This document shows, in pieces, positions 41,092-52,804 of a stretch of 64,000 nt of DNA (position 1 is its first letter; every line of letters starts with the position of its first letter). The DNA is from Arthrobacter sp. P2b. Lineage in GTDB: Bacteria > Actinomycetota > Actinomycetes > Actinomycetales > Micrococcaceae. The stretch covers positions 248,001-312,000 of the forward strand of contig NZ_FVZL01000001.1 in assembly GCF_900168295.1 (NCBI RefSeq), written 5' to 3'. The notes beneath the pieces are model-generated. The model was not told where the DNA came from, ran no database searches, and worked only from the letters and a program-made list of their open reading frames with translations. A program made the position numbers and the translations under genes.

Positions 41092-41868
41092 TTAACCCTG
41101 TACCTGGATGAGATTCAGGATCCCGCCCTGCGCATCGCGGATGGTGGCCAACGAACCATTCCCCGGGCGGTCGTCCGGCTCCACAAGAATCCCGCCGCCA
41201 GCGGCCACTGCGGACTGTACGGCTGCGGCAAGGTCGGCAACACCAAAGTAAATCTGCCAGCCGGCTTCCTCCCCCGCCTCGGCAGGGACAACCCCGGCCA
41301 CCTCCTCACCCTGCACCAGCAGCGTGCTGTAGCTGCCGCCATCGTCCTGTGGATATTCGGTGACCTCATGCCCCAAAAGCTGCTGGAGGAAGCCGACGGC
41401 GGCCTGCGGTTCGGGCGTTGACAGTTCCGCCCATGCCAGTGCACCGGGTTCGTCGTACAGGTGGCTTCCTGTATGCGTTCCGGCCTGCCAGATGCCGGTA
41501 GTACCGCCCCCGGGAGGCCTCAGAAAAGCGAGGACGCCGGTATCCCCTACTGTTTCGGGTCCGAACTCCGCAGCCCCGCCGGCGTGGCCGGCGTCCTGCA
41601 CAGTGGCTGCGGCATCACTGCAGGCGAGGTAGATGTTCCACTGGGCATGGGTTCCGGCAGCCTGCTGCAGCGGGTTTTGCGGGGCGATGACCGCGACGAG
41701 CTGCCCATTCATGAAGGCCCGGGCGAAGCTGCGGCCATCCGGCGTGGGCAGGTCTTCATACGTCCAGCCGAACACCGTCGCGTAAAAGTCCTTGGCAGCG
41801 GCAACATCGGGTGTCTGCAGGTCCGCCCAGCAGGGCTCACCCTCGGCGTACTTGGTGCGGGCAGTCAT
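41092..41868 (-). CDS. two-domain VOC (glyoxalase/bleomycin-resistance fold) protein
   Basis: This 258-residue protein repeats the VOC module twice, at about 8-125 and 135-256. The first opens EGEPCWADLQTPDVAAAKDFY and the second PGALAWAELSTPEPQAAVGFL. Such double modules bind a metal or a small ligand in one cup. Family functions range from dioxygenase to drug binding, so none is assigned. TAGCCT lies six bases before the ATG and there is no Shine-Dalgarno, indicating a leaderless message. It is convergent with purM. Confidence 0.85.
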   Translation of the reverse strand: MTARTKYAEGEPCWADLQTPDVAAAKDFYATVFGWTYEDLPTPDGRSFARAFMNGQLVAVIAPQNPLQQAAGTHAQWNIYLACSDAAATVQDAGHAGGAAEFGPETVGDTGVLAFLRPPGGGTTGIWQAGTHTGSHLYDEPGALAWAELSTPEPQAAVGFLQQLLGHEVTEYPQDDGGSYSTLLVQGEEVAGVVPAEAGEEAGWQIYFGVADLAAAVQSAVAAGGGILVEPDDRPGNGSLATIRDAQGGILNLIQVQG

Positions 41869-41917
41869 GCGGTCAGGCTACCAGTGCGGGCAGGACTGCC
41901 CGGCAAACCGGCAACAA

Positions 41918-41962
41918 AAAGCCCGCTGCCCGCACCTTTGAAGGTGCGGACAGCGGGCTTTC
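41918..41962 (-). terminator. strong rho-independent terminator, leftward
   Basis: AAGCCCGCTG and CAGCGGGCTT plus CCGCACC and GGTGCGG form a long stem with one internal mismatch. On the minus strand it is followed by TTTTTGTT. It ends the DUF3073 transcript. Confidence 0.85.
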
Positions 41963-41971
41963 CAACTGAAG

Positions 41972-42061
41972 TCAGGACCCTGGATCCATTGGAATCAGGG
42001 TACTGAAAAAGAAGCGCTGCACTGATCCATCGGAAACTGCAGAAACACCTGCTGCATCCAT
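41972..42061 (-). CDS. possible 29-residue peptide between DUF3073 and its terminator
   Basis: An ATG at 42061 opens a 29-codon frame that begins MDAAGVSAVSDG, contains QRFFFSTLIP and ends MDPGS, stopping ten bases before the terminator stem. There is no convincing Shine-Dalgarno, so it would need coupling to upstream translation or reflects chance. The DNA also carries three CC[A/G]ATGGAT repeats. Reported as a candidate only. Confidence 0.3.
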   Translation of the reverse strand: MDAAGVSAVSDGSVQRFFFSTLIPMDPGS

Positions 42062-42115
42062 TGGTGCCGCGGCGTCACAGGGCTGCCGCCCTCAGGCGTT
42101 GGCAGCTTGCGACAA

Positions 42116-42349
42116 CTAGCCGATCCGACGGGTGTCTACCTCGTCGTCGTCTTCTTCCAAATCATCCGCGTACTTATCCACATAAGCCGAATAGTCCGGT
42201 TCGACCGGCTCATTCGCATAATGGCTCGTGGCACGACTGCCTGGACCCGTCAGCTCACGCTGAAGTGCCGAGTAGTCAGTGTTCGGGGAGTAGTACTTGA
42301 TATCCCGAGCCTGCTTGGTAGCTTTTGCCTTTTGACGGCCGCGCCCCAT
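42116..42349 (-). CDS. DUF3073 family protein
   Basis: This 77-residue protein begins MGRGRQKAKATKQARDIKYY, the almost invariant start of the actinobacterial DUF3073 family, and ends with an acidic tail (EEDDDEVDT). The basic head and acidic tail suggest nucleic acid or ribosome contact, but the role is unknown. The ATG at 42349 is preceded by AAGGGGG. It is monocistronic with a strong terminator about 150 bases beyond its stop. Confidence 0.92.
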   Translation of the reverse strand: MGRGRQKAKATKQARDIKYYSPNTDYSALQRELTGPGSRATSHYANEPVEPDYSAYVDKYADDLEEDDDEVDTRRIG

Positions 42350-42622
42350 GGCGTGACCCCCTTTTGTACTTGGACCGGAGGTGGTCACCTTGGCGTAGGT
42401 GAGGCCCCGGAATGTTTGGTCAATTTGTCGTACACCTAGATTACATGCTTTCCGCCTGCCCTGCTTGCCAGACGGGACGCCCTGCCGTGGTTTGCGCTAC
42501 TATTCCCCTGCTCCACCCGCGAGTTTCCAGCTTTTTTCTTCGGTAGAGTCGCTAAAACAACTGCCGAAACTGGACGGCTGACAGGCTGCCACCGCGGAAA
42601 GAACGCAGGAGGATGCACCCAC

Positions 42623-43330
42623 GTGAACAACCAGGACGTCCCGCCGAAGCCCACCTCGCCGCCCACTGGCGGCCTTCCGAAGGTTCCTGCCGGGAACGAG
42701 GACCCCGGCCGCGGGCACAGCCCAGCCGCAGGCCCTGCCCCCGCTCCCGAATCCGTCACCTGGTCCCAGCATGTGCCGGAAGCGAAGCCAAGGATGCGGG
42801 CACGAACCAAACGCGCGCTGTGGAAGGCATTCTTCGTCGTCGTGCTCCTGGCCGTGGTCAGCGGACTGGTGTGGCTCGCAATCTGGCTGAATTCCGGCCA
42901 AGGTTCCCAAACAGCGGATGCCGAAACTTCCGGCGTGCTTGAGACCTCTGTCACCCCGCCCGCAACACCGCTGCCCCTGCCGCGGGAAGGAGTGCCGGCC
43001 ACTGAGTATGCGCTGGGCGACTGTTTCGCCGACTTCAACCCCGAAGCGCTGGCGTCCAGGGTGGTCCCGTGCGACACAGGCCATTCCGCACAGCTGGTGG
43101 CAGTCTTCCGCTACCCGGAGGCCGGGGACTACCCCGGGGCGGACGCGCTCAAGGCCAAAGCACTGGAAGCCTGCCAGGCTGCCAGGCTGGGCCCGGCGGC
43201 CGACCAGTACCCGCTCAATTTCCAGCGCAGCTTCCCCAGCGATACCAGCTGGGGCTCCGGGGACCGCAGGGTGGACTGCTACGTGACTGCAGACGGCGGC
43301 AACGTCATCAACGCGAGCGTGCTGCCCTAG
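42623..43330 (+). CDS. membrane-anchored septum-formation-domain protein
   Basis: This 235-residue protein has a long proline-rich cytoplasmic N-terminus (1-60), one membrane helix (about 69-89) and an extracytoplasmic domain (about 120-235). The four cysteines in that domain (GDCFADF, VPCDTGH, EACQAARLG, VDCYVT) fit two disulfides, as in the actinobacterial Septum_form family. Family members are linked to septation, and this assignment is by pattern only. The start codon is GTG with GCAGGAGG upstream. A hairpin overlaps its stop codon. Confidence 0.75.
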   Translation: MNNQDVPPKPTSPPTGGLPKVPAGNEDPGRGHSPAAGPAPAPESVTWSQHVPEAKPRMRARTKRALWKAFFVVVLLAVVSGLVWLAIWLNSGQGSQTADAETSGVLETSVTPPATPLPLPREGVPATEYALGDCFADFNPEALASRVVPCDTGHSAQLVAVFRYPEAGDYPGADALKAKALEACQAARLGPAADQYPLNFQRSFPSDTSWGSGDRRVDCYVTADGGNVINASVLP

Positions 43331-43353
43331 CGGCCAGGCCGCCAGGGCAGCAC
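43319..43353 (+). terminator. hairpin overlapping the end of the septum-type gene
   Basis: GTGCTGCCCT and AGGGCAGCAC flank GCGGC/GCCGC; the TAG stop lies in the left arm. ACCCTTT follows. It may also serve the convergent clpB. Confidence 0.65.
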
Positions 43354-43366
43354 ACCCTTTATGCGT

Positions 43367-46009
<2,643 letters not shown>

Positions 46010-46041
46010 AGAGAGCTCCTTTCGGGGATAAAGTTTTCTAA

Positions 46042-46062
46042 GTTGAGTCTACTACGCTCAAC
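46042..46062 (-). promoter_or_regulatory. HAIR element (HspR operator) of clpB
   Basis: TTGAGT and GCTCAA are separated by exactly seven bases, matching the HAIR consensus CTTGAGT-N7-ACTCAAG apart from the outermost bases and one inner base. Confidence 0.8.
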
Positions 46063-46249
46063 TCTGGTTTTGGGCCGGTTCCATACCCTGTTTGCCTACA
46101 GCAAAACACCTCGATAACGCTGGCGACAGGGGCTACCGGCCCTATTGGGCCCACATAATGGTGGTTCCCCTTCCCGGGCTGCGCACTCTAGGATCGGGCG
46201 TGGGACCGCGGTGGACGTTCCGCCGGCCCATTTTGAGAGGGGACAGTCA

Positions 46250-46585
46250 ATGAAGAAGTTCGTTGTTCTTTACCTTGGACCGAAGGCAGCCCAGGAGCAG
46301 ATGCAGGAAAGCACGCCGGAAGCGGCCCAGGAGGGCATGAAAGCCTGGATGGAGTGGGCAGCCCGCGCCGGTGAGGGCATTCTGGACATGGGCAATCCAT
46401 TGGGGGCCGGCAAGGAAATTACCAGCACCGGCGCGTCTGACACCACAAACGGCGTGGCCGGCTATGCCATTGTCCAGGCGGAGAACCTTGAGTCCGCGCA
46501 GGCCCTGTTCGACGGCCACCCACACCTGATGATGCCCGGTTCCAGCATCCAGGTGTACGAATCCCTGGACCTGCCGGGAATGTAG
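46250..46585 (+). CDS. YCII-related domain protein
   Basis: This 111-residue protein belongs to the YCII/DGPF dimeric ferredoxin-like group: KKFVVLYLGPKAA, a mid-helix MKAWMEWAARAG, and the family strand GYAIVQAENLESAQALFDGHPHL. Relatives include chloromuconate-cyclising enzymes and sigma-associated proteins of unknown role. The ATG at 46250 has GAGAGGGG upstream. It ends 27 bases before a FAD monooxygenase on the same strand, and the pair is probably cotranscribed. Confidence 0.85.
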   Translation: MKKFVVLYLGPKAAQEQMQESTPEAAQEGMKAWMEWAARAGEGILDMGNPLGAGKEITSTGASDTTNGVAGYAIVQAENLESAQALFDGHPHLMMPGSSIQVYESLDLPGM

Positions 46586-46612
46586 AGCCCAACCGGTCGA
46601 TCGGGAACCCCG

Positions 46613-47767
46613 GTGAAAGCTGTCATCTGCGGGGCCGGAATCAGTGGGTTCTCCAGCGCGGCGTTCCTGGCCCGTGGCGGCTGGGACGTGGTTGTGGTGG
46701 AGCAGTCCGAGGGTCCTCGGCTGCTGGGGTACATGATCGATTTCTTCGGCCCCGGGTGGCGTGCAGCGGCCAGTTTGGGCATCGTCCCCCGGCTCCATGA
46801 GTTGGGCTACCGGGTCCGGCAGGTGGACTACGTTGACCGGAAAGGCAGGGCACGGGCCACCCTTCCCTTCTCCGGATTCGCGCAGGTTGCCGGTGGCGGG
46901 CTGGTCAGCATCCTCCGCCCGGACCTGGAACGTGCCATTCGCGAAGCAGTGCCTCCCGGCGTGGAGCTTCAGTACGGCCGCACCGTAGTGTCGGTGGGCC
47001 AGAGCCGGGAGTCCGTGGCGGTGACCCTTGACGACGGCCAGGTGCTGGAGGCCCACCTGCTCATCGGCGCCGACGGGATCCACTCCGTGACCCGTGAGCT
47101 CGCCTTCGGCCCGGAAGACGGGTTCTTCCGCTATCTCGGCTTCCACGTGGGCGCCTACTCCTTCAGCGACCCGGAACTCGCCGCCCGCCTCGGGAACCGG
47201 TTCGCCATCACGGACACCCGGAACGAGGCGATGTTCTTCTACCTGCTCCGTGACGGCCGGATCACCGCCATGGCCGTCCACCGCACGGACAGTCCCGGGC
47301 TTCCGGAGGATCCCCGGGCACTGCTCCGGTCCAGGTACGGCGGCCTGGGGTGGATCTGCCCTGCCGCCCTGGAGCAATGCCCGCGGGACATCTACTACGA
47401 CCAGGTAGCCCAGATCAGGATGCCCCGCTGGCACACGGGCCGCGTTGTCCTGGTGGGTGACTCCGCTGCAGCCGTTTCACTGCTCGCGGGCCAGGGCGCA
47501 TCCCTCGGCATGGCTGCTGCCGGTGTGCTGGCCGAGGAACTGGGGCGCCACTCAACGATCAGCCGTGCCCTGGAATCCTTCGAAGCCAGGGTGCGCCCCG
47601 CGGTACTGGAGCACCAGAAGGCCGGCGCAGCTGCCGCCCAGTGGTTTGTCCCGGGAACCAGGCGAGCCGCATTCGCCCGCCGCACCGCCATCCGGCTTGC
47701 CGGCATCCCGGGCATGAAGCGGGTCATCAGTTCAGCAGTCATCGGAAAATCCGGCGCAGCACTCTAA
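46613..47767 (+). CDS. FAD-dependent monooxygenase (PHBH-type)
   Basis: This 384-residue flavoprotein has the class A hydroxylase layout: GAGISGFSSAAFLARGG near the N-terminus, the DG motif LIGADGIHSVTRE, and the GD motif VVLVGDSAAAVSLLAGQGASLGMA. Such enzymes hydroxylate aromatic or polyketide-like substrates, or modify antibiotics as in tetracycline inactivation. No substrate can be assigned. The start codon is GTG right at the Rossmann strand; it follows the YCII gene closely. Confidence 0.88.
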   Translation: MKAVICGAGISGFSSAAFLARGGWDVVVVEQSEGPRLLGYMIDFFGPGWRAAASLGIVPRLHELGYRVRQVDYVDRKGRARATLPFSGFAQVAGGGLVSILRPDLERAIREAVPPGVELQYGRTVVSVGQSRESVAVTLDDGQVLEAHLLIGADGIHSVTRELAFGPEDGFFRYLGFHVGAYSFSDPELAARLGNRFAITDTRNEAMFFYLLRDGRITAMAVHRTDSPGLPEDPRALLRSRYGGLGWICPAALEQCPRDIYYDQVAQIRMPRWHTGRVVLVGDSAAAVSLLAGQGASLGMAAAGVLAEELGRHSTISRALESFEARVRPAVLEHQKAGAAAAQWFVPGTRRAAFARRTAIRLAGIPGMKRVISSAVIGKSGAAL

Positions 47768-47803
47768 GAATCCACAAGCGGGGTGCCAGGGCCAGGTGTA
47801 CAG

Positions 47804-48862
47804 CTAGGTCCCGTAGACCGACACGGCGGCGGCCTTCACCACAAAGTGCACCGTCATGCCGGGAACCAGGCCCAGGTCCGCCGACGCCGCGGGCGTGATG
47901 TCTGCGGCGAGGCCGCCCGCGCGCACCCGGATCAGGTCGCCATGGGGCTCGAGATCTGTGATGGACACCGGGAAGGAGTTGCGGGGGCTGCCGTGCGCGT
48001 CGGTGAGGAACACTGACACGGCCGACGGCGGGAAAACCGCCACGCCCGGCCGGTTGTTCCCGCCGGCATCGCCGGGTTCCTCGAGGTGGCCGGAAATCTC
48101 CCGGCCCCTGCCCGCCCGGATCCCGGTGCCCGTCATGGTTCCGGGGACAAAGTTCAGGCCGGCCAGTCCGGCAGCGAAGGAACTCCTGGGCCGTTCCAGC
48201 ACCGTCCGGGTGGGGCCCGCCTCCACAATCCGTCCGCCCTCCAGGACAGCCACCCTGTCCGCAAGCATCAGGGCATCCAGGACATCGTGGGTGACGATGA
48301 TGGCCTGCCGCCCGGCGAGGACGCGCTTGAGCAGGCGGCGCAGCAGCGGCGCCGAGTGGATGTCCAGCGCGGCCAGGGGCTCATCCAGCAGGAGCAGGGC
48401 AGGATCGGCGGCGAGCGCGCGGGCCACCGCAACCCGCTGCGCCTGCCCGCCGGAAAGCTCCGCAGGACGGCGGTCCGCCAGGTCAGCGGCCTCTACCTCT
48501 GCAAGCCAATGCATCGCCCGGCTGTTGGCCAGGTGCTTGGGCGTACCGCCACTTCGCGGCCCAAAGGCCACATTCTCCAAGGCAGTGAGGTGCGGAAACA
48601 GCAGCGGTTCCTGCGCGAGCAGTACGGTGCCCCGGTGATGCGGAGGCACCCATGCGTGCTGTTTGGGATCCAGGTGGAACAGCGTGCGGCCGTCGAGTTC
48701 GGCCCGGCCGCTGTCCGGCTTCAGCAGACCGGCGATGCTGGCCAGCAGCGTGGATTTGCCCGCCCCGTTGGGTCCCATCACGGCAAGGGTTTCCTCCGGC
48801 CCCACCGTCAGGGCCACGTCGAAGCCGCGCCCTGCCACGGCTGCCTGGAAGGAGAACGTCAC
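47804..48862 (-). CDS. modC: molybdate ABC transporter ATP-binding protein
   Basis: This 352-residue ATPase powers molybdate import. Walker A is GPNGAGKST, the signature is [16 protein letters not shown], Walker B is [13 protein letters not shown], and the H-loop lies in [11 protein letters not shown]. The C-terminal 100 residues form a TOBE/Mop-type oxyanion-binding domain, as in ModC. It overlaps modB by four bases and is the last gene of the leftward mod operon. Confidence 0.92.
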   Translation of the reverse strand: MTFSFQAAVAGRGFDVALTVGPEETLAVMGPNGAGKSTLLASIAGLLKPDSGRAELDGRTLFHLDPKQHAWVPPHHRGTVLLAQEPLLFPHLTALENVAFGPRSGGTPKHLANSRAMHWLAEVEAADLADRRPAELSGGQAQRVAVARALAADPALLLLDEPLAALDIHSAPLLRRLLKRVLAGRQAIIVTHDVLDALMLADRVAVLEGGRIVEAGPTRTVLERPRSSFAAGLAGLNFVPGTMTGTGIRAGRGREISGHLEEPGDAGGNNRPGVAVFPPSAVSVFLTDAHGSPRNSFPVSITDLEPHGDLIRVRAGGLAADITPAASADLGLVPGMTVHFVVKAAAVSVYGT

Positions 48863-49725
48863 GGAACGTTCCCTCCCGCCGGAGCAGGCGCCGTCGTCCG
48901 CTTTCCGGAGACCTGGCCGGCTGTGCGGCCGCCGGCAGGGCGCCCGTAGGCAAGTGCCACCACGGCTACGGCGACGGCCACCAGGACCAGGGAGAGCGCG
49001 ACGGCGGCGTCCGGGTCCGTTTCCCGTTGCAGGTAGATTTCCAGCGGCAGGGTCCGTGTCACCCCCTGCAGGCTGCCGGCGAAGGTGAGCGTGGCGCCGA
49101 ACTCGCCCAGGCTGCGGGCAAAGGCCAGCACGGCGCCGGATGCCAGGCCGGGCAGTATCAGCGGCAGGGTCACGCGCCGGAAAACGACCCTCGGCGGCGC
49201 ACCAAGGGTTGCCGCCACCGCCTCATACCGCGACCCGCCGGTCCGCAGCGCGCCTTCCAGGCTGACGACGAGGAACGGCAGCGCCACGAAAGTCTGGGCC
49301 AGGACCACGGCAGTGGTGGAGAAGGCGATCTGCAGCCCCAGCACCTCCAGGGCCCCGCCCAGGAGTCCCTGCCGGCCGAACGTGTAGAGCAGTGCGATGC
49401 CGCCCACCACGGGCGGCAGCACCAGCGGAAGCAGCACCAGCGAGCGCAGCAGCCCCTGCAGCGGGAACCTTCCCCGCGCCAGGACCAGGGCCAGCGGCAC
49501 ACCCAGCACGATGCACAGCGCAGTACTGGCAGCCGAGGTGCGCAGGCTCAGGCCGAGGGCGGAAAGCGCCGGTTCGGAGGTGACCATGGGAAGGAAGTTG
49601 GCCCAGTTGACTCTTGCCACAATGGCCAGCAGCGGGAGGACAACCACCAGGGCGGCCACCACCGCCAGTGCATAGAGCCAGCCAGGGACCCCGGTGTAGG
49701 CCGCGCGCGCTTTCATCCCCCTCAT
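48859..49725 (-). CDS. modB: molybdate ABC transporter permease
   Basis: This 288-residue membrane protein has about six helices and the permease EAA-like loop ([22 protein letters not shown]), followed by [13 protein letters not shown], typical of ModB/CysT permeases. Two in-frame ATGs (49725 and 49716) are close, and the first is used here. It follows modA by 37 bases and overlaps modC. Confidence 0.92.
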   Translation of the reverse strand: MRGMKARAAYTGVPGWLYALAVVAALVVVLPLLAIVARVNWANFLPMVTSEPALSALGLSLRTSAASTALCIVLGVPLALVLARGRFPLQGLLRSLVLLPLVLPPVVGGIALLYTFGRQGLLGGALEVLGLQIAFSTTAVVLAQTFVALPFLVVSLEGALRTGGSRYEAVAATLGAPPRVVFRRVTLPLILPGLASGAVLAFARSLGEFGATLTFAGSLQGVTRTLPLEIYLQRETDPDAAVALSLVLVAVAVAVVALAYGRPAGGRTAGQVSGKRTTAPAPAGGNVP

Positions 49726-49762
49726 GGCTTGCGGGATTGCTGGCGGAGCATTACTGCGCCTG

Positions 49763-50539
49763 TCATTGCGTGGCCGGCCCGAAGCCTGCCTGCGCCAGCA
49801 CCTGCCGGCCTTCAGGGCCGGCCACCAGGTCCATGAACGCGCCGGCGGTGGTGGTGTTCCTGCTCCCCGCCAGCACTGCGATGGGATAGGTGTTCACTGC
49901 CCCGGCCGCTTCCGGGAACGGCACGCTTTCCACCCTGTCCCCGGCAGAGCGCACATCCGTGACGTAGACCAGCCCGGCGTCGGCTTCTCCGGAGATGACC
50001 TTGCCCAGGACGTCGGTGACCGAATTCTCCTCGCTGACCGGACTGAGCCCGGTTCCGTGCTGTTGCGAGAGAGCGGCGGCGGCCGCCCCGCACGGCACCT
50101 GCCGGGCACAGGTCACCAGCCGTGTTCCTGCCCTTGCGAGGTCGGCGAAGGAGTTGATGCCGGCAGGGTTACCCGTTGGGACCGCGATGGCCAGGGTGTT
50201 GGTGGCGAATATCCGGGGTTCTCCCTGCAGCAGTCCGGCATCACCAAGCTTGTCCATGTTCCGGGTGTCGGCCGAGGCAAAGACATCCGCCGGAGCGCCC
50301 TGGCTGATCTGGGTTGCCAGGTCCGACGATCCCGCAAAACTGACAGTGACGTCCGTTCCCGGGTGCTGCGCCTCGAACATTTCGGCCAGTTCGCTGAAGC
50401 TGGATGTGAGGGAGGCCGCCGCGAAGACCGTGAGCGTCCCTTCCCCTGTGTCATCGCCGGGGGAAGCGTTGCCTGCGCAACCGGCGAGGCCCAGCGTGAG
50501 GGCCGCCGCTGCCAGCACTGCGGGAATTCTCCCTCTCAC
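49763..50539 (-). CDS. modA: molybdate-binding lipoprotein
   Basis: This 258-residue substrate-binding protein is anchored by a lipobox: after a basic start and hydrophobic stretch comes LAGC with Cys21. The mature part has the ModA pattern [43 protein letters not shown], and a C-terminal YPIAVL region. The start is GTG at 50539, overlapping the stop of the upstream gene (GTGA); upstream in-frame sequence is the end of that gene in another frame. It binds molybdate outside the membrane for ModBC. Confidence 0.92.
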   Translation of the reverse strand: MRGRIPAVLAAAALTLGLAGCAGNASPGDDTGEGTLTVFAAASLTSSFSELAEMFEAQHPGTDVTVSFAGSSDLATQISQGAPADVFASADTRNMDKLGDAGLLQGEPRIFATNTLAIAVPTGNPAGINSFADLARAGTRLVTCARQVPCGAAAAALSQQHGTGLSPVSEENSVTDVLGKVISGEADAGLVYVTDVRSAGDRVESVPFPEAAGAVNTYPIAVLAGSRNTTTAGAFMDLVAGPEGRQVLAQAGFGPATQ

Positions 50540-50946
50540 GGGGCACCCTTTCCCTGGGGGGTTTCGATGATGACGGTGGTGGCTTTGACCACCGCAGTGG
50601 CCACCGACCCGAGCTCCAGCCCCATGTCCCGGACAGCCTCGCTGCTCATCAGGGACACCACCCGGAACGGCCCGCACTGCAGCTCCACCTGCGCCATCAC
50701 CGTGTCCGCCGTGATGCCGGTGACCAGCCCGGTAAACCTGTTGCGGGCGGAACTGCCGGTCCGGTGCGGATCGTCCGGGAGCTGCGCCAGCTTTTGGGCA
50801 TGCCGGGCGAGTTCGAGGCCGTCGACGGCGAGCCGGCCGGAATCGTCCCGGAGCGGAGCCAGGGAGCCGTTGTCCGTCCAGCGGCGCACCGTATCGTCAC
50901 TGACGCCGAGCAGGCGGGCCGCTTCTGCGACGCGGATGATGGTCAT
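50536..50946 (-). CDS. HTH-TOBE (Mop) molybdate-responsive protein
   Basis: This 136-residue protein joins an excisionase/MerR-like HTH (about 1-50; VAEAARLLGVSDDTVRRWTDNG) to a single TOBE/Mop oxyanion-binding domain (about 65-130; SARNRFTGLVTGITADTVMAQVEL). It is the first gene of the mod operon and overlaps modA by four bases. A molybdate sensor that controls the operon or a storage molbindin are both possible. TATAGT ends six bases before the ATG without a Shine-Dalgarno, so the operon message is probably leaderless. Confidence 0.85.
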   Translation of the reverse strand: MTIIRVAEAARLLGVSDDTVRRWTDNGSLAPLRDDSGRLAVDGLELARHAQKLAQLPDDPHRTGSSARNRFTGLVTGITADTVMAQVELQCGPFRVVSLMSSEAVRDMGLELGSVATAVVKATTVIIETPQGKGAP

Positions 50947-51053
50947 TTCCCCACTATAGGCCGCAGATGCGGACGTTTCTCCTGCTTTGATCCGCTTTTT
51001 CGATTATGATCAGCCCCCGATCCGCCGTCGGGGCAGCACACTAGACTTCCTCC

Positions 51054-51923
51054 ATGTCCATCTTCATCGACCCGCCACTGTGGCCTGCGCACGGAACGCA
51101 TTTCTCCCACCTGGTTTCGGACACATCGCTGGCGGAGCTTCATGCCTTCGCCGCTGAGGCGGGCATCCCGGAGCGGGCCTTCGATGGAGACCACTACGAC
51201 GTCCCGGAGCGCCGCTTCGAGGACCTGGTGGCGGCCGGAGCGGTTCCGGTGGAAGCCCGCATCCTGGTCCGCAAGCTGATCGACAGCGGCCTGCGCATTC
51301 CCGCCCGGCAGCGGAACAAGTCACTCAAGGTGCCGCTGCAGCTGCGCTGGGACGCCATCATGCCCGGCCATGACGCCCTGTTCCTCGACCTGCTGGACCG
51401 CTGGAGCGAACCACACCGCCGGTATCACGGCTGCACGCACCTGCTCTCGGTGCTGGAGTCCCTGGACCTGCTGACCGATCCTGCCGACCCGCCGCGCACC
51501 GTGCTCCTGGCAGCCTGGTTCCACGACGCCGTTTACCGCGGCATCGCCGGAGAGGATGAGGAGGAGTCCGCCCGGTTGGCCGAGGACCGGCTTAGCGCCG
51601 CAGGCCTGCCGGACGCCGAGGTGGCTGAGGTGGCGAGGCTGGTCCTGCTGACCAGCGACCACCGCCCCGGGGCAGGGGACGGCGACGGCGCCCTCCTGTG
51701 CGACGCCGATCTGTCCGTCCTCGGCGGGGAACCGGATGACTATGCCCGCTACCTCGCGGCCGTCCGGCAGGATTTTGCGCACATTGGCGACGCCGACTTC
51801 GCGGCGGGACGCGCCGCCGTCGTACGCCATCTGCTGGAACTTGACCCGCTCTTCCATACCGAGCGGGCGCAGGAGCTGTGGCTGGCTGCCGCGCACCGGA
51901 ACCTGAAGGGTGAACTGACATGA
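51054..51923 (+). CDS. DUF4031 domain fused to an HD-type hydrolase domain
   Basis: This 289-residue protein begins with a DUF4031 segment (about 3-85; FIDPPLWPAHGTHFSHL, then RFEDLVAAGA) and continues with an HD phosphohydrolase-like domain (about 100-280) with YHGCTHLLSVLESL, AAWFHDAVY and LCDADLSVLGG as likely metal ligands. The target nucleotide or phosphoester is unknown. TAGACT ends six bases before the ATG and there is no Shine-Dalgarno, a leaderless pattern. It overlaps the ComB-like gene by four bases (ATGA). Confidence 0.85.
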   Translation: MSIFIDPPLWPAHGTHFSHLVSDTSLAELHAFAAEAGIPERAFDGDHYDVPERRFEDLVAAGAVPVEARILVRKLIDSGLRIPARQRNKSLKVPLQLRWDAIMPGHDALFLDLLDRWSEPHRRYHGCTHLLSVLESLDLLTDPADPPRTVLLAAWFHDAVYRGIAGEDEEESARLAEDRLSAAGLPDAEVAEVARLVLLTSDHRPGAGDGDGALLCDADLSVLGGEPDDYARYLAAVRQDFAHIGDADFAAGRAAVVRHLLELDPLFHTERAQELWLAAAHRNLKGELT

Positions 51924-52750
51924 ACGCGCCGCATTCGAACGCGCTGCACGTGTATTCCGCAAGTGCGGCGCACCGGCAACTCCCCTATACGGTGCGGCTG
52001 GAGTGGGGGCTCGACGGCGCCAGGACCGTAACGTCCGGCGTGGACCTTGCGGTGGTGGTGGACGTCCTGTCCTTCGGCACGTGCGTCAGCGTTGCCCTGG
52101 ACCGCGGCGCCACGGTGTTTCCCTATCCTTGGAAGGACACCACCGCGGAGGACTTCGCAGCCCACCATCACGCCCAGCTGGCAGGTCCCCGCCACGGCGG
52201 CGGGCTCAGCCTGTCCCCGGCCAGCCTCCGCGCGGCTGGTTCGCTGGAGCGGGTGGTCCTGCCCTCCCCCAACGGCTCCTCCCTGTGCCACGCACTGGCA
52301 GCCGAGGTCCCGCTGGTAGCGGCAGTGTGCCTTCGCAACGCCGCAGCCACCGCGGACTGGGTGGCGGCCAACCTTCCGGAGGATGCGGTGATCGCCGTGG
52401 TGGCCGCGGGTGAACGCTGGCCGGACGGCACCCTCCGTCCCGCCGTGGAGGACCAGATCGGGGCGGGCGCTTTCATCGCCGGGCTGGTGGCTGCCGGCAA
52501 GGGCGGTTACGAGGCCGAGGACGGCAGGCATGGCTATTCACCGGAGGCGGTGGCGGCGGCGGCCGTGTTCGAGGCCGCGGAGCCGCGGCTGCGCGAGATG
52601 CTGCACGGGTGCGCCAGCGGGCGGGAGCTGCTGGGCGCGGGCTACGGGGACGACGTGGACATCGCCGCCGAACTGGACGACAGCGACTCCGTGGCTGTCC
52701 TGGTCAACGGCGCCTTCAGCACTATCCCCGGCACCCTGCCAGGCCGTTGA
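51920..52750 (+). CDS. ComB-like (2-phosphosulfolactate phosphatase family) protein
   Basis: This 276-residue protein matches the ComB family: VVVDVLSFGTCVSVALDRGATVFPYPW at about 45-70, then LPSPNGSSLCHAL, and VIAVVAAGERWPDG with EDQIGAGAFIAGLV. ComB dephosphorylates 2-phosphosulfolactate in coenzyme M synthesis, which this lineage is not known to do, and no other step is nearby. A different phosphatase substrate is likely. It is coupled to the DUF4031-HD gene. Confidence 0.8.
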   Translation: MNAPHSNALHVYSASAAHRQLPYTVRLEWGLDGARTVTSGVDLAVVVDVLSFGTCVSVALDRGATVFPYPWKDTTAEDFAAHHHAQLAGPRHGGGLSLSPASLRAAGSLERVVLPSPNGSSLCHALAAEVPLVAAVCLRNAAATADWVAANLPEDAVIAVVAAGERWPDGTLRPAVEDQIGAGAFIAGLVAAGKGGYEAEDGRHGYSPEAVAAAAVFEAAEPRLREMLHGCASGRELLGAGYGDDVDIAAELDDSDSVAVLVNGAFSTIPGTLPGR

Positions 52751-52804
52751 CCTGCGGTTGTCTTTACGCCCTCGGGACGTACAGGCCGGCTGACGCGCAG
52801 CTGT

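Noticed and set aside
41972..42115. A tRNA or known riboswitch in the gap left of DUF3073
   Set aside because: No cloverleaf, CCA end or recognised aptamer core; the pairing I see is limited to short hairpins.
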